From Yonghaparkia sp. Root332 (GTDB lineage: Bacteria > Actinomycetota > Actinomycetes > Actinomycetales > Microbacteriaceae), in the NCBI RefSeq assembly GCF_001425665.1, contig NZ_LMCX01000001.1, positions 652,623 through 716,622 of the forward strand: DNA of 64,000 nucleotides. The letters run 5' to 3'. The translations under genes were made by a program, and so were the position numbers. The notes beneath the pieces are model-generated. The model did no database searches. It was not told where the DNA came from and worked only from the letters and a program-made list of their open reading frames with translations. Below are positions 18,155 through 27,300 of the stretch, one piece after another. The first letter of the stretch is position 1, and each line of letters opens with the position of its first letter.

Positions 18155-18577
18155 ATGACCGACCCCACGACCCCCGGCACCCCCGACTCGACCGGCCCCG
18201 GTTCGAGCAATCCCGCGACGTATCCGCCGGCTCCGCCCGCGCCCGCCGCGGCTCCCTACCCGGCGCCCGGCGCCGCGAGCGGCGAGGACCCGGGGCGCAC
18301 GCTCGGCATCGTCGCGCTCATCCTCGCCTTCTTCGTGTCGATCGCAGGCCTCGTCGTCGGCATCATCGCGCGCAACAAGTCGAAGGCGGCCGGATACTCC
18401 AACGGCTTCGCGACCGCCGCGATCTGGCTGAGCATCGTGTTCATGATTCTCGGCATCATCCTCGCGATCGTCCTCATCGCGGGCGGCTTCGCTCTCGTGG
18501 GCGGCCTCGCTGAGGCCTGCAACGGGCTCGGCTCCGGCACGTTCGAGGTCGACGGCGTCACCTACGACTGCCCGTAG
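18155..18577 (+). CDS. DUF4190-like membrane protein with Pro-rich N-terminus
   Basis: A 140-residue protein. The first ~45 residues are Pro/Ala/Gly/Thr-rich. Two membrane helices (about 50-70 and 86-112) flank a short basic loop (ARNKSKAAGYSNG), the pattern of DUF4190 proteins. The extracytoplasmic C-terminus has two cysteines. The ATG is preceded by ACAGGAGACGCGC, a good ribosome site. No defined function. Confidence 0.7.
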   Translation: MTDPTTPGTPDSTGPGSSNPATYPPAPPAPAAAPYPAPGAASGEDPGRTLGIVALILAFFVSIAGLVVGIIARNKSKAAGYSNGFATAAIWLSIVFMILGIILAIVLIAGGFALVGGLAEACNGLGSGTFEVDGVTYDCP

Positions 18578-18591
18578 GCTCCATCGACCCC

Positions 18592-18632
18592 GCGGGGGCG
18601 GCCGTGCGCACCGTGCGCTCAGCCGCCCCCGC
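18592..18632 (+). terminator. Hairpin terminator followed by TAGTTTT
   Basis: An 11-bp perfect GC stem (GCGGGGGCGGC / GCCGCCCCCGC) with a 19-base loop, followed directly by TAGTTTT. It ends the DUF4190 transcript. The trailing TAGTTT also serves as the likely -10 of the next gene. Confidence 0.7.
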
Positions 18633-18645
18633 TAGTTTTCGCCCC

Positions 18646-19044
18646 ATGACCGACGCCGCGTCCTTCCTCTCCCTCGCCGACGAGCAGTACGTCCTGCTCA
18701 CGACGACGCGCCGGTCGGGCGTCGACGTCGCCACCCCGGTCTGGGTGGGCCGCGATGGCGACGCGCTCATCGTCACGACGGCGGCGTCCGCCGGGAAGAC
18801 CAAGCGCATCCGTCACACGCCCCGCGTCACGCTGCAGGCGTGCGACCGCGTCGGCGCGCCGACCCCCGGTGCTCCCGTCGTCGAGGGGCGCGCGATCGTC
18901 GACGAGAGCGCGGAGGCCCGCGAGCGGCTCGACCGCGCGTACCGCGAGAAGTACGGCGCCGCGTACGCCGCGATCCGCGCGCTGCAGAAGGTCAGGGGCC
19001 GCTCGGCCGGATCCTCGGTCGTGCTGCGCATCACGCAGGGATGA
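18646..19044 (+). CDS. PPOX-class probable F420-dependent oxidoreductase
   Basis: A 132-residue split-barrel flavin/deazaflavin protein. It has the EQYVLLTTTRRSGVDVATPVWV opening strands, AGKTKRIRHTPRVTLQACD, and a C-terminal SVVLRITQ strand, as in pyridoxamine oxidase-like F420 enzymes. Substrate unknown. The ATG has TAGTTT seven bases upstream (leaderless). The stop overlaps the next gene's ATG (ATGA), so the two are co-translated. Confidence 0.8.
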   Translation: MTDAASFLSLADEQYVLLTTTRRSGVDVATPVWVGRDGDALIVTTAASAGKTKRIRHTPRVTLQACDRVGAPTPGAPVVEGRAIVDESAEARERLDRAYREKYGAAYAAIRALQKVRGRSAGSSVVLRITQG

Positions 19045-20096
19045 CTCTCGCCCCCGACGCGACCGGCCTCTACGCGCCGGGTCGCCCGGTCGACCCGCGG
19101 CAGACGCTCTTCCCCCTGCGCCGCGGGCACGCCGACCCGACCCTCCAGTGGACGCCCGACGGCGCCGCGTGGCGCACCCAGCGCACTCCCGAGGGCATCG
19201 CCCTGGTGCGGATGCTCGCCCGCCGTTCGGCCGCGCCCGACTCCGGCGCCGGCGGGGCGGGGGCGGCGGCCGCCGGGAGCATCGCGGCCACCGAGGTCGA
19301 GCTCGCGGCGTGGGGCCCCGGCGCCGCGTGGTCCCTCCGGCAGGCGCCGGAGCTGCTCGGGGAGGGCGACGACTGGAGCGCGCTCGACGCCCTGCTGGAG
19401 CCGGGAGCGCTCGCCGGCCGCGCGGGCGCGGATGCCGGCGCGAGCCCGATCGGTCCCGAGGTCGTGGCCGGGCTCGCGCGCGTGCGGCGTCGTCACCCGG
19501 GGCTGCGGCTGCTGCGCACGGGCATCGTGCTCGACTCGGCCGTCGCGGCCGTGCTCGAGCAGAAGGTCACGGGGGTCGAGGCCCGACGCGCGTGGCGCAC
19601 GCTCATCCGGCAGCACGGCGAGGCGGCGCCGGGGCCCGCGCCGGAGGGCATGCGGGTCATACCGGGCCCCGAGCGGTGGCGGAGCATCCCGGACCACGAC
19701 TGGCACTCCGCGGGGGTCGGCCCGCAGCGGATGCGCACCATCCGCCGCGTGGCGGCCGTGGCTCCCGCGCTCGAGCGCACCCTCGCCCTCGGCCGCGGCG
19801 GGCCCGCGGTCGCCGCGGCGCTCACGTCGATCCCGGGCGTGGGGGAGTGGACCGCCGCCGAGATCACCCAGCGCGCCCACGGCGACGCCGATGCGATCAG
19901 CGTCGGCGACTTCCACCTCGCCGGTCTCGTCGGGTACGCGCTCACCGGCGAGCGCACCGACGATGCCGGCATGGTGCGGCTGCTCGCCCCGTTCTCCGGT
20001 CACCGGCAGCGGATCGTGCGGCTCATCGCGACGCTCGGCTCGACGGCACCCCGGCAGGGGGCGCGCATGACGATTCAGGACCACCGCCGGCACTGA
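19041..20096 (+). CDS. DNA-3-methyladenine glycosylase 2 family (AlkA-like)
   Basis: It excises alkylated bases in base-excision repair. The 351-residue protein has a variable N-terminal domain (1-140) and an HhH-GPD domain. In that domain LEQKVTG is the conserved helix, LTSIPGVGEWTAAEI the helix-hairpin-helix, and Asp in ISVGDFHLAG the catalytic aspartate. The C-terminus is basic. ATG in an ATGA overlap with the PPOX gene. Assignment to AlkA-like rather than MutY/Nth rests on the VGDFHL motif and the lack of a C-terminal Cys cluster. Confidence 0.85.
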   Translation: MTLAPDATGLYAPGRPVDPRQTLFPLRRGHADPTLQWTPDGAAWRTQRTPEGIALVRMLARRSAAPDSGAGGAGAAAAGSIAATEVELAAWGPGAAWSLRQAPELLGEGDDWSALDALLEPGALAGRAGADAGASPIGPEVVAGLARVRRRHPGLRLLRTGIVLDSAVAAVLEQKVTGVEARRAWRTLIRQHGEAAPGPAPEGMRVIPGPERWRSIPDHDWHSAGVGPQRMRTIRRVAAVAPALERTLALGRGGPAVAAALTSIPGVGEWTAAEITQRAHGDADAISVGDFHLAGLVGYALTGERTDDAGMVRLLAPFSGHRQRIVRLIATLGSTAPRQGARMTIQDHRRH

Positions 20097-20105
20097 GCGC
20101 GGGCC

Positions 20106-20130
20106 CGGGCTGTGGAGGTGCCACAGCCCG
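20106..20130 (+). terminator. Hairpin terminator after the AlkA-like gene
   Basis: A 10-bp perfect stem (CGGGCTGTGG / CCACAGCCCG) with a five-base loop, 10 bp after the stop codon. Confidence 0.65.
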
Positions 20131-20167
20131 CGCGACACCCGGCCGCGCGAGGTCTAGCGTCAGCCGG

Positions 20168-20716
20168 GTGAACATGATCGTCCGCCTGCTCCTGCTGAGC
20201 ATCCGCTCGCGATTCGGGCCCCGGCTCGCCCCCACCGATGTCGCGCGCACGGCCTTCCGCGTGCTGCCCACCGACCTCGACGTGCTCAACCACATGAACA
20301 ACGGCGTGTACCTGTCGATCATGGATCTCGGCCGCATCGACCTCATGGCGCGGTCGGGCGTGTGGCCCGAGCTGCGCCGCCGCGGGTATTACCCCGTCGT
20401 TGTGAGCTCGACGATCACGTATCGCCGCTCGCTCGAGCCGTGGCAGCGGTTCACGGTCGAGAGCCGCATCGTCGGCCTCGACGACGTCGCCGGCTACGTC
20501 GAGCAGCGCTTCGTGCGCGACGGCGAGGTGTGCGCGCGCGGCGTCATCAAGGCGCGCTTCCTCAAGAGGTCCGGCGGCATCGTGCCCATCCCCGAGCTCG
20601 CCGAGCTCTTCGGCCTCGACCCCGACGACCACCCGCTGCCCGAGTGGCTCGCGCACTGGAGCGCCGCCGCGAGCCTGCCGCCGCGCCGCGAGCCGACGCC
20701 GAGCGTCTGGGACTGA
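20168..20716 (+). CDS. 4HBT-type acyl-CoA thioesterase
   Basis: A 182-residue hotdog-fold protein. FRVLPTDLDVLNHMNNGVYL carries the Asp-x(n)-Asn-His-Met-Asn-Asn active-site pattern of 4-hydroxybenzoyl-CoA thioesterase-like enzymes, followed by SSTITYRRSLEPWQRF. It probably hydrolyses acyl-CoA; substrate unknown. The GTG start has TAGCGT seven bases upstream and no ribosome site, so the mRNA is probably leaderless. Confidence 0.85.
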   Translation: MNMIVRLLLLSIRSRFGPRLAPTDVARTAFRVLPTDLDVLNHMNNGVYLSIMDLGRIDLMARSGVWPELRRRGYYPVVVSSTITYRRSLEPWQRFTVESRIVGLDDVAGYVEQRFVRDGEVCARGVIKARFLKRSGGIVPIPELAELFGLDPDDHPLPEWLAHWSAAASLPPRREPTPSVWD

Positions 20717-20771
20717 GAGCCCGCCCGGCGAGGGGGTGGCTCGGGCGCCGCCCGATCGCTACGGTTCGAGG

Positions 20772-21188
20772 GTGAGCCAACCCGAGAAGAGCGCCCCGCG
20801 CAGCAGCGAGCCCGACGACCGGAAGCCGCGCTCCGTCTACGGCGTCGGCGCCGAGCCCGACGTGCAGGCGAGCCTCGCCAACGAGCGCACCGCCCTGTCG
20901 TGGATCCGCACGGGCCTCGCGCTCGTCGCGGGCGGCGTGGCGCTCGCGACGCTCGCGAGCTTCGGCGACCTGCCCGTCGTCATCGTCGCGATCGCGGGCC
21001 TCGCGAGCCTCGGCGGCGGCCTCCTCGCCGTGTGGTCGCTCGTCGGCTGGCGTCGCACCGAGCGAGCGCTGCGGCTCCAGGAGCCGCTTCCGCCGCCCTC
21101 CGCGCTGCCGTGGCTCGTCGGCGCCGTCGTCGCGGTCGCGATCTTCCTCGCCGGATTCGCGGCGTACCAGGCGCTCACGGGCGTCTGA
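20772..21188 (+). CDS. DUF202 (YidH-like) membrane protein
   Basis: A 138-residue protein. NERTALSWIRTGLALVAGGVAL is the DUF202 hallmark, followed by two further membrane helices. The N-terminal ~35 residues are polar. The GTG is preceded by TACGGT six bases upstream (leaderless). The stop TGA overlaps the next ATG by one base, and the next gene is a second DUF202 protein, so the two may form a heteromeric membrane complex. Confidence 0.85.
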   Translation: MSQPEKSAPRSSEPDDRKPRSVYGVGAEPDVQASLANERTALSWIRTGLALVAGGVALATLASFGDLPVVIVAIAGLASLGGGLLAVWSLVGWRRTERALRLQEPLPPPSALPWLVGAVVAVAIFLAGFAAYQALTGV

Positions 21189-21580
21189 TGACGGCGGCGG
21201 ATGCCCGGCGCGAGCCCGATCCCGCCGACGACGCGCAGCGCGCCGTCGCGCGCGAGCCCTCGACGGACACGGGCTTCGTGCGCCGCGCGAGCCCGGCCAA
21301 TCGCACCTCGCTGTCGTGGCAGCGCACGTCGGCGGCCGCCGCGCTCGTCGCGATGTTCGCGGCCTTCACCGCCTTCCGGCTCGGAGAGCCGGGCGTCGCG
21401 ATCGCGGCCGGCGTCGTCGCGCTCGTCGGGCTGCTGGTCGGCGCGACGACTCCGCGTGTCTCCCGCCATCGCCCGGGGGACCGCCACCCCTACGCCTACA
21501 TCGTGCGGGGCGCCATCGTGCTCGGCATGACCGGGCTGCTCGGGGTCGCGCTCGCCGCCTACGCGCTCGTCGACGGGTAG
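21188..21580 (+). CDS. Second DUF202 membrane protein
   Basis: A 130-residue protein. ANRTSLSWQRTSAAAALVAMFAAF is the DUF202 motif, with three membrane helices. The start ATG overlaps the stop of the preceding DUF202 gene (TGATG). Paired DUF202 genes are common in Actinobacteria. It converges on the flavoprotein gene at 21629. Confidence 0.83.
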   Translation: MTAADARREPDPADDAQRAVAREPSTDTGFVRRASPANRTSLSWQRTSAAAALVAMFAAFTAFRLGEPGVAIAAGVVALVGLLVGATTPRVSRHRPGDRHPYAYIVRGAIVLGMTGLLGVALAAYALVDG

Positions 21581-21628
21581 GGCGTCGCAGCCGGCGTCGG
21601 CGCGCGGGCCGCGCCGGGCATCCGACCG

Positions 21629-23239
21629 CTACCGGCTCTCGAGGACCGCCATCGCCGCGTTGTGGCCGCCGATCGCGGAGACCGCGCCGCCGCGCTGGGC
21701 GGCCGACCCGCAGAAGAGGATGCCCGGCAGGCCCGTGTCGACGCCCCAGCGCAGCGCCGGGGTCGAGAGGTCGGCGCCGTCCTCCGCGAACGGCCACGAC
21801 AGGTCGCCGTGGAAGATGCTGCCGGCGGGCAGGCGCAGCGCGTGCTCGAGGTCGCGCGTCGTCTTCGTCTCGAGGCACGGGTTGCCGTCACCGTCGGTCA
21901 TGAGCAGCGGCTCGATGGGCTCGGCGAGAACCGAGTTCAGCGAGTCGAGCACGCCGCGCTCGAACCGCGAGCGCATGTCGTCGTTCGTGCGCTCGGTCAG
22001 GAGCCGGTCGGGGGTGTGCAGGGCGAAGACGGTGAGGGTCTGGGCTCCCGCGGCCTGGAGCTCGGGCGACAGGATCGACGGGTCGGTGAGCGAGTGGCAG
22101 TAGATCTCGGCGGGGATTGGGTCGGGTATTGAGCCGCCCGCCGCCGCATCGTAGGCCGCCTGCAGCTGCGACCACGTCTCGTTGATGTGGAAGGTGCCGC
22201 CGAACGCCGCCGCCGGGTCGATCCTCGCGTCGCGCAGGCGCGGCAGGCGGGTCAGGAGCATGTTCACCTTGACCTGGGCGCCCTCGGCGTCGGGCGCGGC
22301 CGCCCCGAACTCGTCGTCGGCGCCGCCCGCGGCGAGCAGGCGCGCGAGCTCCTGCGGCGAGCAGCCGACGAGGACGTGGTCGGCGGCGATGCTGCGCTCG
22401 TGCTGGTCGCCGCCGCTGCCGCCGACCCCGCCCTGCCGCACCGTCACGATGCGATCGGGGCTCAGCGCGGTCACGTCGGCGTTCGTGGTGAGGATGCTCC
22501 CGGCCAGTCGCGCGGCCCGGGCGAGCTCGCCGCTCACGGCGCCCATGCCGCCGACGGGGACGTTCCAGTCGCCCGTGCCCCCGCCGATCACGTGGTAGAG
22601 GAAGCAGCGGTTGGCGTTGAGGGTGGCATCCACGTTCGGGGCGAAGGTGCCGATGAGCGCGTCGGTGGAGACGACCCCGCGTACGAGATCGTCTGCGAAG
22701 GTGCGCTCGATCGTCTCGCCCACGGGGCGCTCGATGAGGGCATCCCATGCCGCTCTGTCGGCGACGGCCGCGCGCGCCTCGCTGCGCGTCAGCAGCGGGT
22801 CGGTCACCGTCGGGAAGAGTGCGCGGGCGAGGCGCTGCGTGCCCTCGTAGAAGCGGCCCCACGCCTCGGCGTCGGCGGTCGCCTCGAGGGCGGCGAAGGA
22901 TGCGGCGGTCGCGGTGGCGTCGTGGTTGTCGACGAGGAGGCCGCGGTCGGTTCCGGGCAGCGGCGTGTAGGACGAGTAGCGACGCGGCGCGAGGCGGATG
23001 CTCAGCCCGAGGTCGTCGATGATGCGCTGGGGGAGCATGCTCACGAGGTACGAGTAGCGGCTGAGCCGGGCATCCACGCCGGGGAAGGCCTGGGCCGAGA
23101 CAGCGGCGCCGCCGAGCACGTCGAGGCGCTCGAGCACCTCGACCTCAAGGCCGGCGCGGCTCAGGTAGGCGGCGGCGGCGAGGGCGTTGTGGCCTCCGCC
23201 GATGATGACGACGTCGCGGCGCTCGGTGGGCGGGGTCAC
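21629..23239 (-). CDS. Phytoene desaturase-like FAD oxidoreductase (PYROXD2-like)
   Basis: A 536-residue protein. The N-terminal DVVIIGGGHNALAAAAYLSRAG is the FAD-binding Rossmann motif. Mid-region IGGGTGDWNVPVGGMGAV is the substrate-domain signature of CrtI/PYROXD2-type proteins, and the C-terminal GILFCGSAAQRGGAVSAIGGHNAA is the second FAD contact. No carotenoid genes are nearby, so a carotenoid role is not supported. The GTG start is preceded by GAAGGAGCC. Substrate unknown. Confidence 0.83.
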   Translation of the reverse strand: MTPPTERRDVVIIGGGHNALAAAAYLSRAGLEVEVLERLDVLGGAAVSAQAFPGVDARLSRYSYLVSMLPQRIIDDLGLSIRLAPRRYSSYTPLPGTDRGLLVDNHDATATAASFAALEATADAEAWGRFYEGTQRLARALFPTVTDPLLTRSEARAAVADRAAWDALIERPVGETIERTFADDLVRGVVSTDALIGTFAPNVDATLNANRCFLYHVIGGGTGDWNVPVGGMGAVSGELARAARLAGSILTTNADVTALSPDRIVTVRQGGVGGSGGDQHERSIAADHVLVGCSPQELARLLAAGGADDEFGAAAPDAEGAQVKVNMLLTRLPRLRDARIDPAAAFGGTFHINETWSQLQAAYDAAAGGSIPDPIPAEIYCHSLTDPSILSPELQAAGAQTLTVFALHTPDRLLTERTNDDMRSRFERGVLDSLNSVLAEPIEPLLMTDGDGNPCLETKTTRDLEHALRLPAGSIFHGDLSWPFAEDGADLSTPALRWGVDTGLPGILFCGSAAQRGGAVSAIGGHNAAMAVLESR

Positions 23240-23323
23240 GGGCTCGGGCTCCTTCGCGGCGGTGCGGACCCGCGGCGTCGCGGGTCGGGTCTCGTCAGCC
23301 TACGACGGCGAGGGCGGGCGCGC

Positions 23324-24220
23324 TCAGGGCGCGACCGCGCGCGCGAGCACCTCGCGCACCGCGACGATCGCGGGCCGCGAGGCGGCCGAGCGGCGCGCGG
23401 CCGTGAACACCTCGCGCGAGGGCGCTCCCGGCAGGTCGACGAGCCGCACGGGCGCGCGGCCGCCCATCCACAGCAGGTCGGGCAGCAGCGCGACCGCGTG
23501 CCCGGCCTCGATGAGCCGCACGTGCGCCTGCAGGTCGGCGGTCTCGAAGCGCACGTCGGGCTCGAATCCGGCGAGCCGGCACTGCTGCTCGGCCCAGTGG
23601 CGCGACGCGGTGCCGCGCGGCTCCATGACCCAGGCGGCGTCGGCCGCGTCGGCGAGCGACGTGAGCAGAGCATCCGCTCGCACGCCCAGCCGCAGGGCGT
23701 CGCGATGCAGCGGCACGCGGTCGAGCTCGCGCCGCAGCGGGGCGGCGTGCGCGGGGTACTGCTCGCCGATGACGAGGTCGAACTCGCGCGCCCACACCTC
23801 GTCGAGCGCGCTCTCGGGCTCGCGCTGGGTCACCTCGACCCGCAGCGACGGATGCTCCGCCTCGAGCAGCGACAGCGCCCGGGGCACGATGCCGAGCGCC
23901 GCCGACTGGAACACCGCGAGCCGCACGGTGCCCCGCAGCGGCTCGTCCGCGGCGAGGGCGACGGATGCTCCGAGCGCCGATTCGAGGCGCTCCATCTCGT
24001 CGAGAACGCGGCCAGCACCCTCGGCGAGCAGCTCGCCCTGCGGCGTCAGCTGCACGCCGCGGCCGACGCGCTCGAGCAGGGGAACCCCCGCCTCGAGCTC
24101 GAGCTGCGCGAGCTGCTGCGAGATCGTCGACGGGCTGTACGAGAGGGCGCGCGCGACGGCGTGCAGACTGCCGCGGCGCTGCACCTCGCGCAGCAGGCTC
24201 AGGCGGCGCAGATCAAGCAA
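23324..24220 (-). CDS. LysR-family transcriptional regulator
   Basis: A 298-residue regulator with an N-terminal winged helix-turn-helix (LLDLRRLSLLREVQRRGSLHA..., recognition helix SPSTISQQLAQLE) and a LysR substrate-binding domain from about 85. The TTG at 24220 is chosen because AGGAGG lies four bases upstream. The frame extends upstream to 24304, but those residues precede the normal LysR start. It is divergent from putA, 159 bp between starts, and is a good candidate for the putA regulator with a proline-derived or amino-acid effector. Confidence 0.85.
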   Translation of the reverse strand: MLDLRRLSLLREVQRRGSLHAVARALSYSPSTISQQLAQLELEAGVPLLERVGRGVQLTPQGELLAEGAGRVLDEMERLESALGASVALAADEPLRGTVRLAVFQSAALGIVPRALSLLEAEHPSLRVEVTQREPESALDEVWAREFDLVIGEQYPAHAAPLRRELDRVPLHRDALRLGVRADALLTSLADAADAAWVMEPRGTASRHWAEQQCRLAGFEPDVRFETADLQAHVRLIEAGHAVALLPDLLWMGGRAPVRLVDLPGAPSREVFTAARRSAASRPAIVAVREVLARAVAP

Positions 24221-24237
24221 AGGGCCTCCTGTCAATC

Positions 24238-24254
24238 GTTCGAGTATGCCGAAC
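24238..24254. promoter_or_regulatory. Candidate LysR-binding site
   Basis: GTTCG-N7-CGAAC, an interrupted palindrome containing a T-N13-A core, lies 18 bp upstream of the lysR start in the lysR-putA divergent region. The position suits autoregulation and putA activation. Confidence 0.4.
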
Positions 24255-24379
24255 AGTACCGTGCGCAAATGCTCGCTTTTCTCGACGCGCCGCCCGGCGC
24301 ACACTGAGACTCAGCGGGCCCCGCGGCGCCGTGCGGTGTGCGCACGGCCAGGCCCCTCAGCACGGAGGCTGACAGGCTG

Positions 24380-27300
24380 ATGACCATGAGCACCCCGATC
24401 GATCACCCGCTCGACAGCTCACGCGACGGCGCCGACGACGGCACCCACAGCGGCACCGACACTGGCGCCGGTATGACGCGGCCCGACGCCCCCGTGCAGA
24501 GCGCCGTGCACGACGTCGACCGCGACCTCGACGCCCTCACTCCACTCGCCGACGAGGCCGTCGCGCTCGTGCGCCGCTGGCTCGACGAGGCCGGCGACGC
24601 CAAGCCCGACGCCGCGGCCGCGCGCCTCGCCGGCCTGCTGAAAGACCCCGACGGCCTGCACTTCGCGATCGGCTTCGTCGACCGCGTGGCGCGGCCCGAA
24701 GACCTGCGTGTCGCAGCCCGCAACCTCGAAGAGCTCAGCGAGCGCATCCCGAAGTTTCTGCCTGCCCCGCTGCGCGGCCTCATCGCCGTCGGCGGCGGGT
24801 TCGCGCGCTTCCTGCCGAACCCGATCATCCCGATCTCGCGCCGCGTGCTGCGCAGCATGGTCGGCCACCTCATCGTCGACGCGACGCCCGAGAAGCTCGG
24901 CGCGACGCTCGCGAACCTGCGCGAGAACGGCGACCGACTCAACATCAACCTGCTCGGCGAGGCGGTGCTGGGCGACGCCGAGGCAGACAAGCGCCTGGCG
25001 GGCATCCACGCCCTCGTCGCTCGCGACGACGTCGACTACGTGTCGGTCAAGGTCTCGTCGATCGTCAGCCAGCTGTCGATGTGGGCGTTCGACGAGACGG
25101 TCGCGCGCGTCGTCGAGCGGCTCGTGCCGCTCTACGAGGAGGCGGCCCGCAGCGGCACGTTCCTCAACCTCGACATGGAGGAGTTCCGCGACCTCGACCT
25201 CACGATCGCCGTCTTCGAGCGCCTGCTCGACCGGCCCTCGCTGCAGCAGTACGAGGCCGGCATCGTGCTGCAGGCCTACCTGCCCGAGGCGGTGCCGGCG
25301 CTCGAGCGGCTCACCGCGTGGGCGCAGCGCCGCCGGGCCCTGGGCGGTGCGGGCATCAAGGTGCGCGTCGTGAAGGGCGCGAACCTCGCGATGGAGCGGG
25401 TCGACGCCGCCGTGCACGGCTGGCCCGTCGCGGTGCTGCCGAGCAAGCAGGCGAGCGACGCCAACTACAAGCGCGTGCTCGAGCTCGCCCTGCGCCCCGA
25501 CCGCGTCGACGCCGTGCGCATCGGCGTCGCGGGCCACAACCTCTTCGACATCGCCTGGGCGCACCTGCTCGCCGGCTCGCGCGGCGTCTCGAATCGCGTC
25601 GAGTTCGAGATGCTGCTTGGCATGGCGCCCGACCAGACCGAGGCGGTGCGCCGCACGGTCGGCTCGCTGCTGCTCTACACGCCTGTGGTGCACACCGAGG
25701 ACTTCGAGTCGGCCATCAGCTACCTGATCCGCCGCCTGGAGGAGAACGCGAGCACCGAGAACTTCCTCTCCGGAGCCTTCGAGCTCGCGAACTCGCACCA
25801 GATCTTCGCGCGCGAGCAGAGCCGCTTCCTCGCCTCGCTCGCCGACCTCATCGACCACCCGGGCGCGCCCGAACCGCACCGCGTGCAGAACCGGCTGACG
25901 GGGGCGGATGCTGCGCGCGAGCTGCCCCTCGGCGCAACTGCTGCCAGCGTGGGTGTGCGCGACAACTTCGACAACGAGCCCGACACCGACCCGGCGCTGC
26001 CCGCCAACCGGGAGTGGGGCCGCGCGATCCTCGCGCGCGCCGCCGACTCGCAGCTGGGTGCCGACGCCGTGGCCGCCGCCGCGATCGCGACGCCCTCGGC
26101 CCTCGAGCGCGAGATCGCGGATGCCCGCACCGCAGCATCCGCCTGGGCCTCTCGCTCGGCCGACGACCGCGCCGACGTGCTGCACGCCGCGGGCCGCATG
26201 ATGGCCGCGCGTCGCGCCGAGCTGCTTGAGGTCATGGTCGCCGAGGCCGGCAAGACGCTCGCCGAGGGCGACCCCGAGATCAGCGAGGCGATCGACTTCG
26301 CCCACTACTACGCCGAGAGCGCGCGCGAGCTGGCGCGCGTCGACGGGGCGCGGTTCGAGCCGGTGCGGCTGACGGTCGTCGTGCCGCCGTGGAACTTCCC
26401 CGTCGCGATCCCGGCCGGGGGAGTGCTCGCGGCGCTCGCCGCGGGCAGCGCCGTCATCATCAAGCCCGCGCCGCAGGTGCGCCGCTGCGCCGCGGTCATG
26501 GTGCAGGCGCTGTGGGATGCGGGCGTGCCGCACTCGGTTCTCAGGCTCGTCGACGTGCCCGAGAACGCGCTCGGCCAGCAGCTCATGAGCCACCCGGCCG
26601 TTGACCGCGTCGTGCTCACGGGAGCCTTCGAGACGGCGGCGCTGTTCCGCTCGTGGAGGGCCGACCTGCCGCTGCTCGCCGAGACGAGCGGCAAGAACGC
26701 GATCATCGTGACGCCCTCGGCCGATTTCGATCTCGCCGCCGCCGACCTCGCGCGCTCGGCGTTCGGCCACGCGGGGCAGAAGTGCTCGGCGGCGTCGCTC
26801 GGCATTCTCGTCGGGTCGGTCGCCGATTCGCCGGCGTTCCGCCGTCAGCTGGTGGATGCTGTGCGCACGCTGCGCGTCGGCTCTCCCCTCGACCCCACCA
26901 CGGTCGTCGGCCCGCTCATCGAGCCCGCGTCGGGCAAGCTGCTGCGCGCCCTGACGGAGCTCGCGCCGGGCGAGGAGTGGCTCATCGAGCCGCAGCGTCT
27001 CGACGAGTCGGGTCGGCTCTGGTCGCCGGGGGTGCGGCTGGGCGTCGCGCCGGGCAGCGAGTTCCACACGACCGAGTACTTCGGCCCCGTTCTGGGGCTC
27101 ATGCGCGCGCGCGACCTCGACGAGGCGCTCGAGCTGCAGAACACGACGCCGTTCGGGCTCACGGCGGGGCTGCACTCGCTCGACGTGTCTGAGGTCGACC
27201 ACTGGGCCGAGCACGTCGAGGCCGGCAACCTCTACGTCAACCGCGGCATCACGGGCGCGATCGTGCGCCGCCAGCCGTTCGGAGGCTGGAAGCGCTCGAG

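Noticed and set aside
21629-23239. Flavoprotein as a carotenoid desaturase
   Set aside because: No crtB, crtE or cyclase gene is adjacent and the N-terminus is closer to PYROXD2-type proteins.
24221-24304. Longer N-terminus for the LysR regulator
   Set aside because: LysR proteins begin at the helix-turn-helix; the TTG at 24220 has AGGAGG at the right distance.
24419-27214. A 931-codon open frame on the minus strand opposite putA
   Set aside because: It is antisense to conserved PutA domains, Arg/Gly/Val-rich without any domain pattern, and arises from GC-rich codon use.
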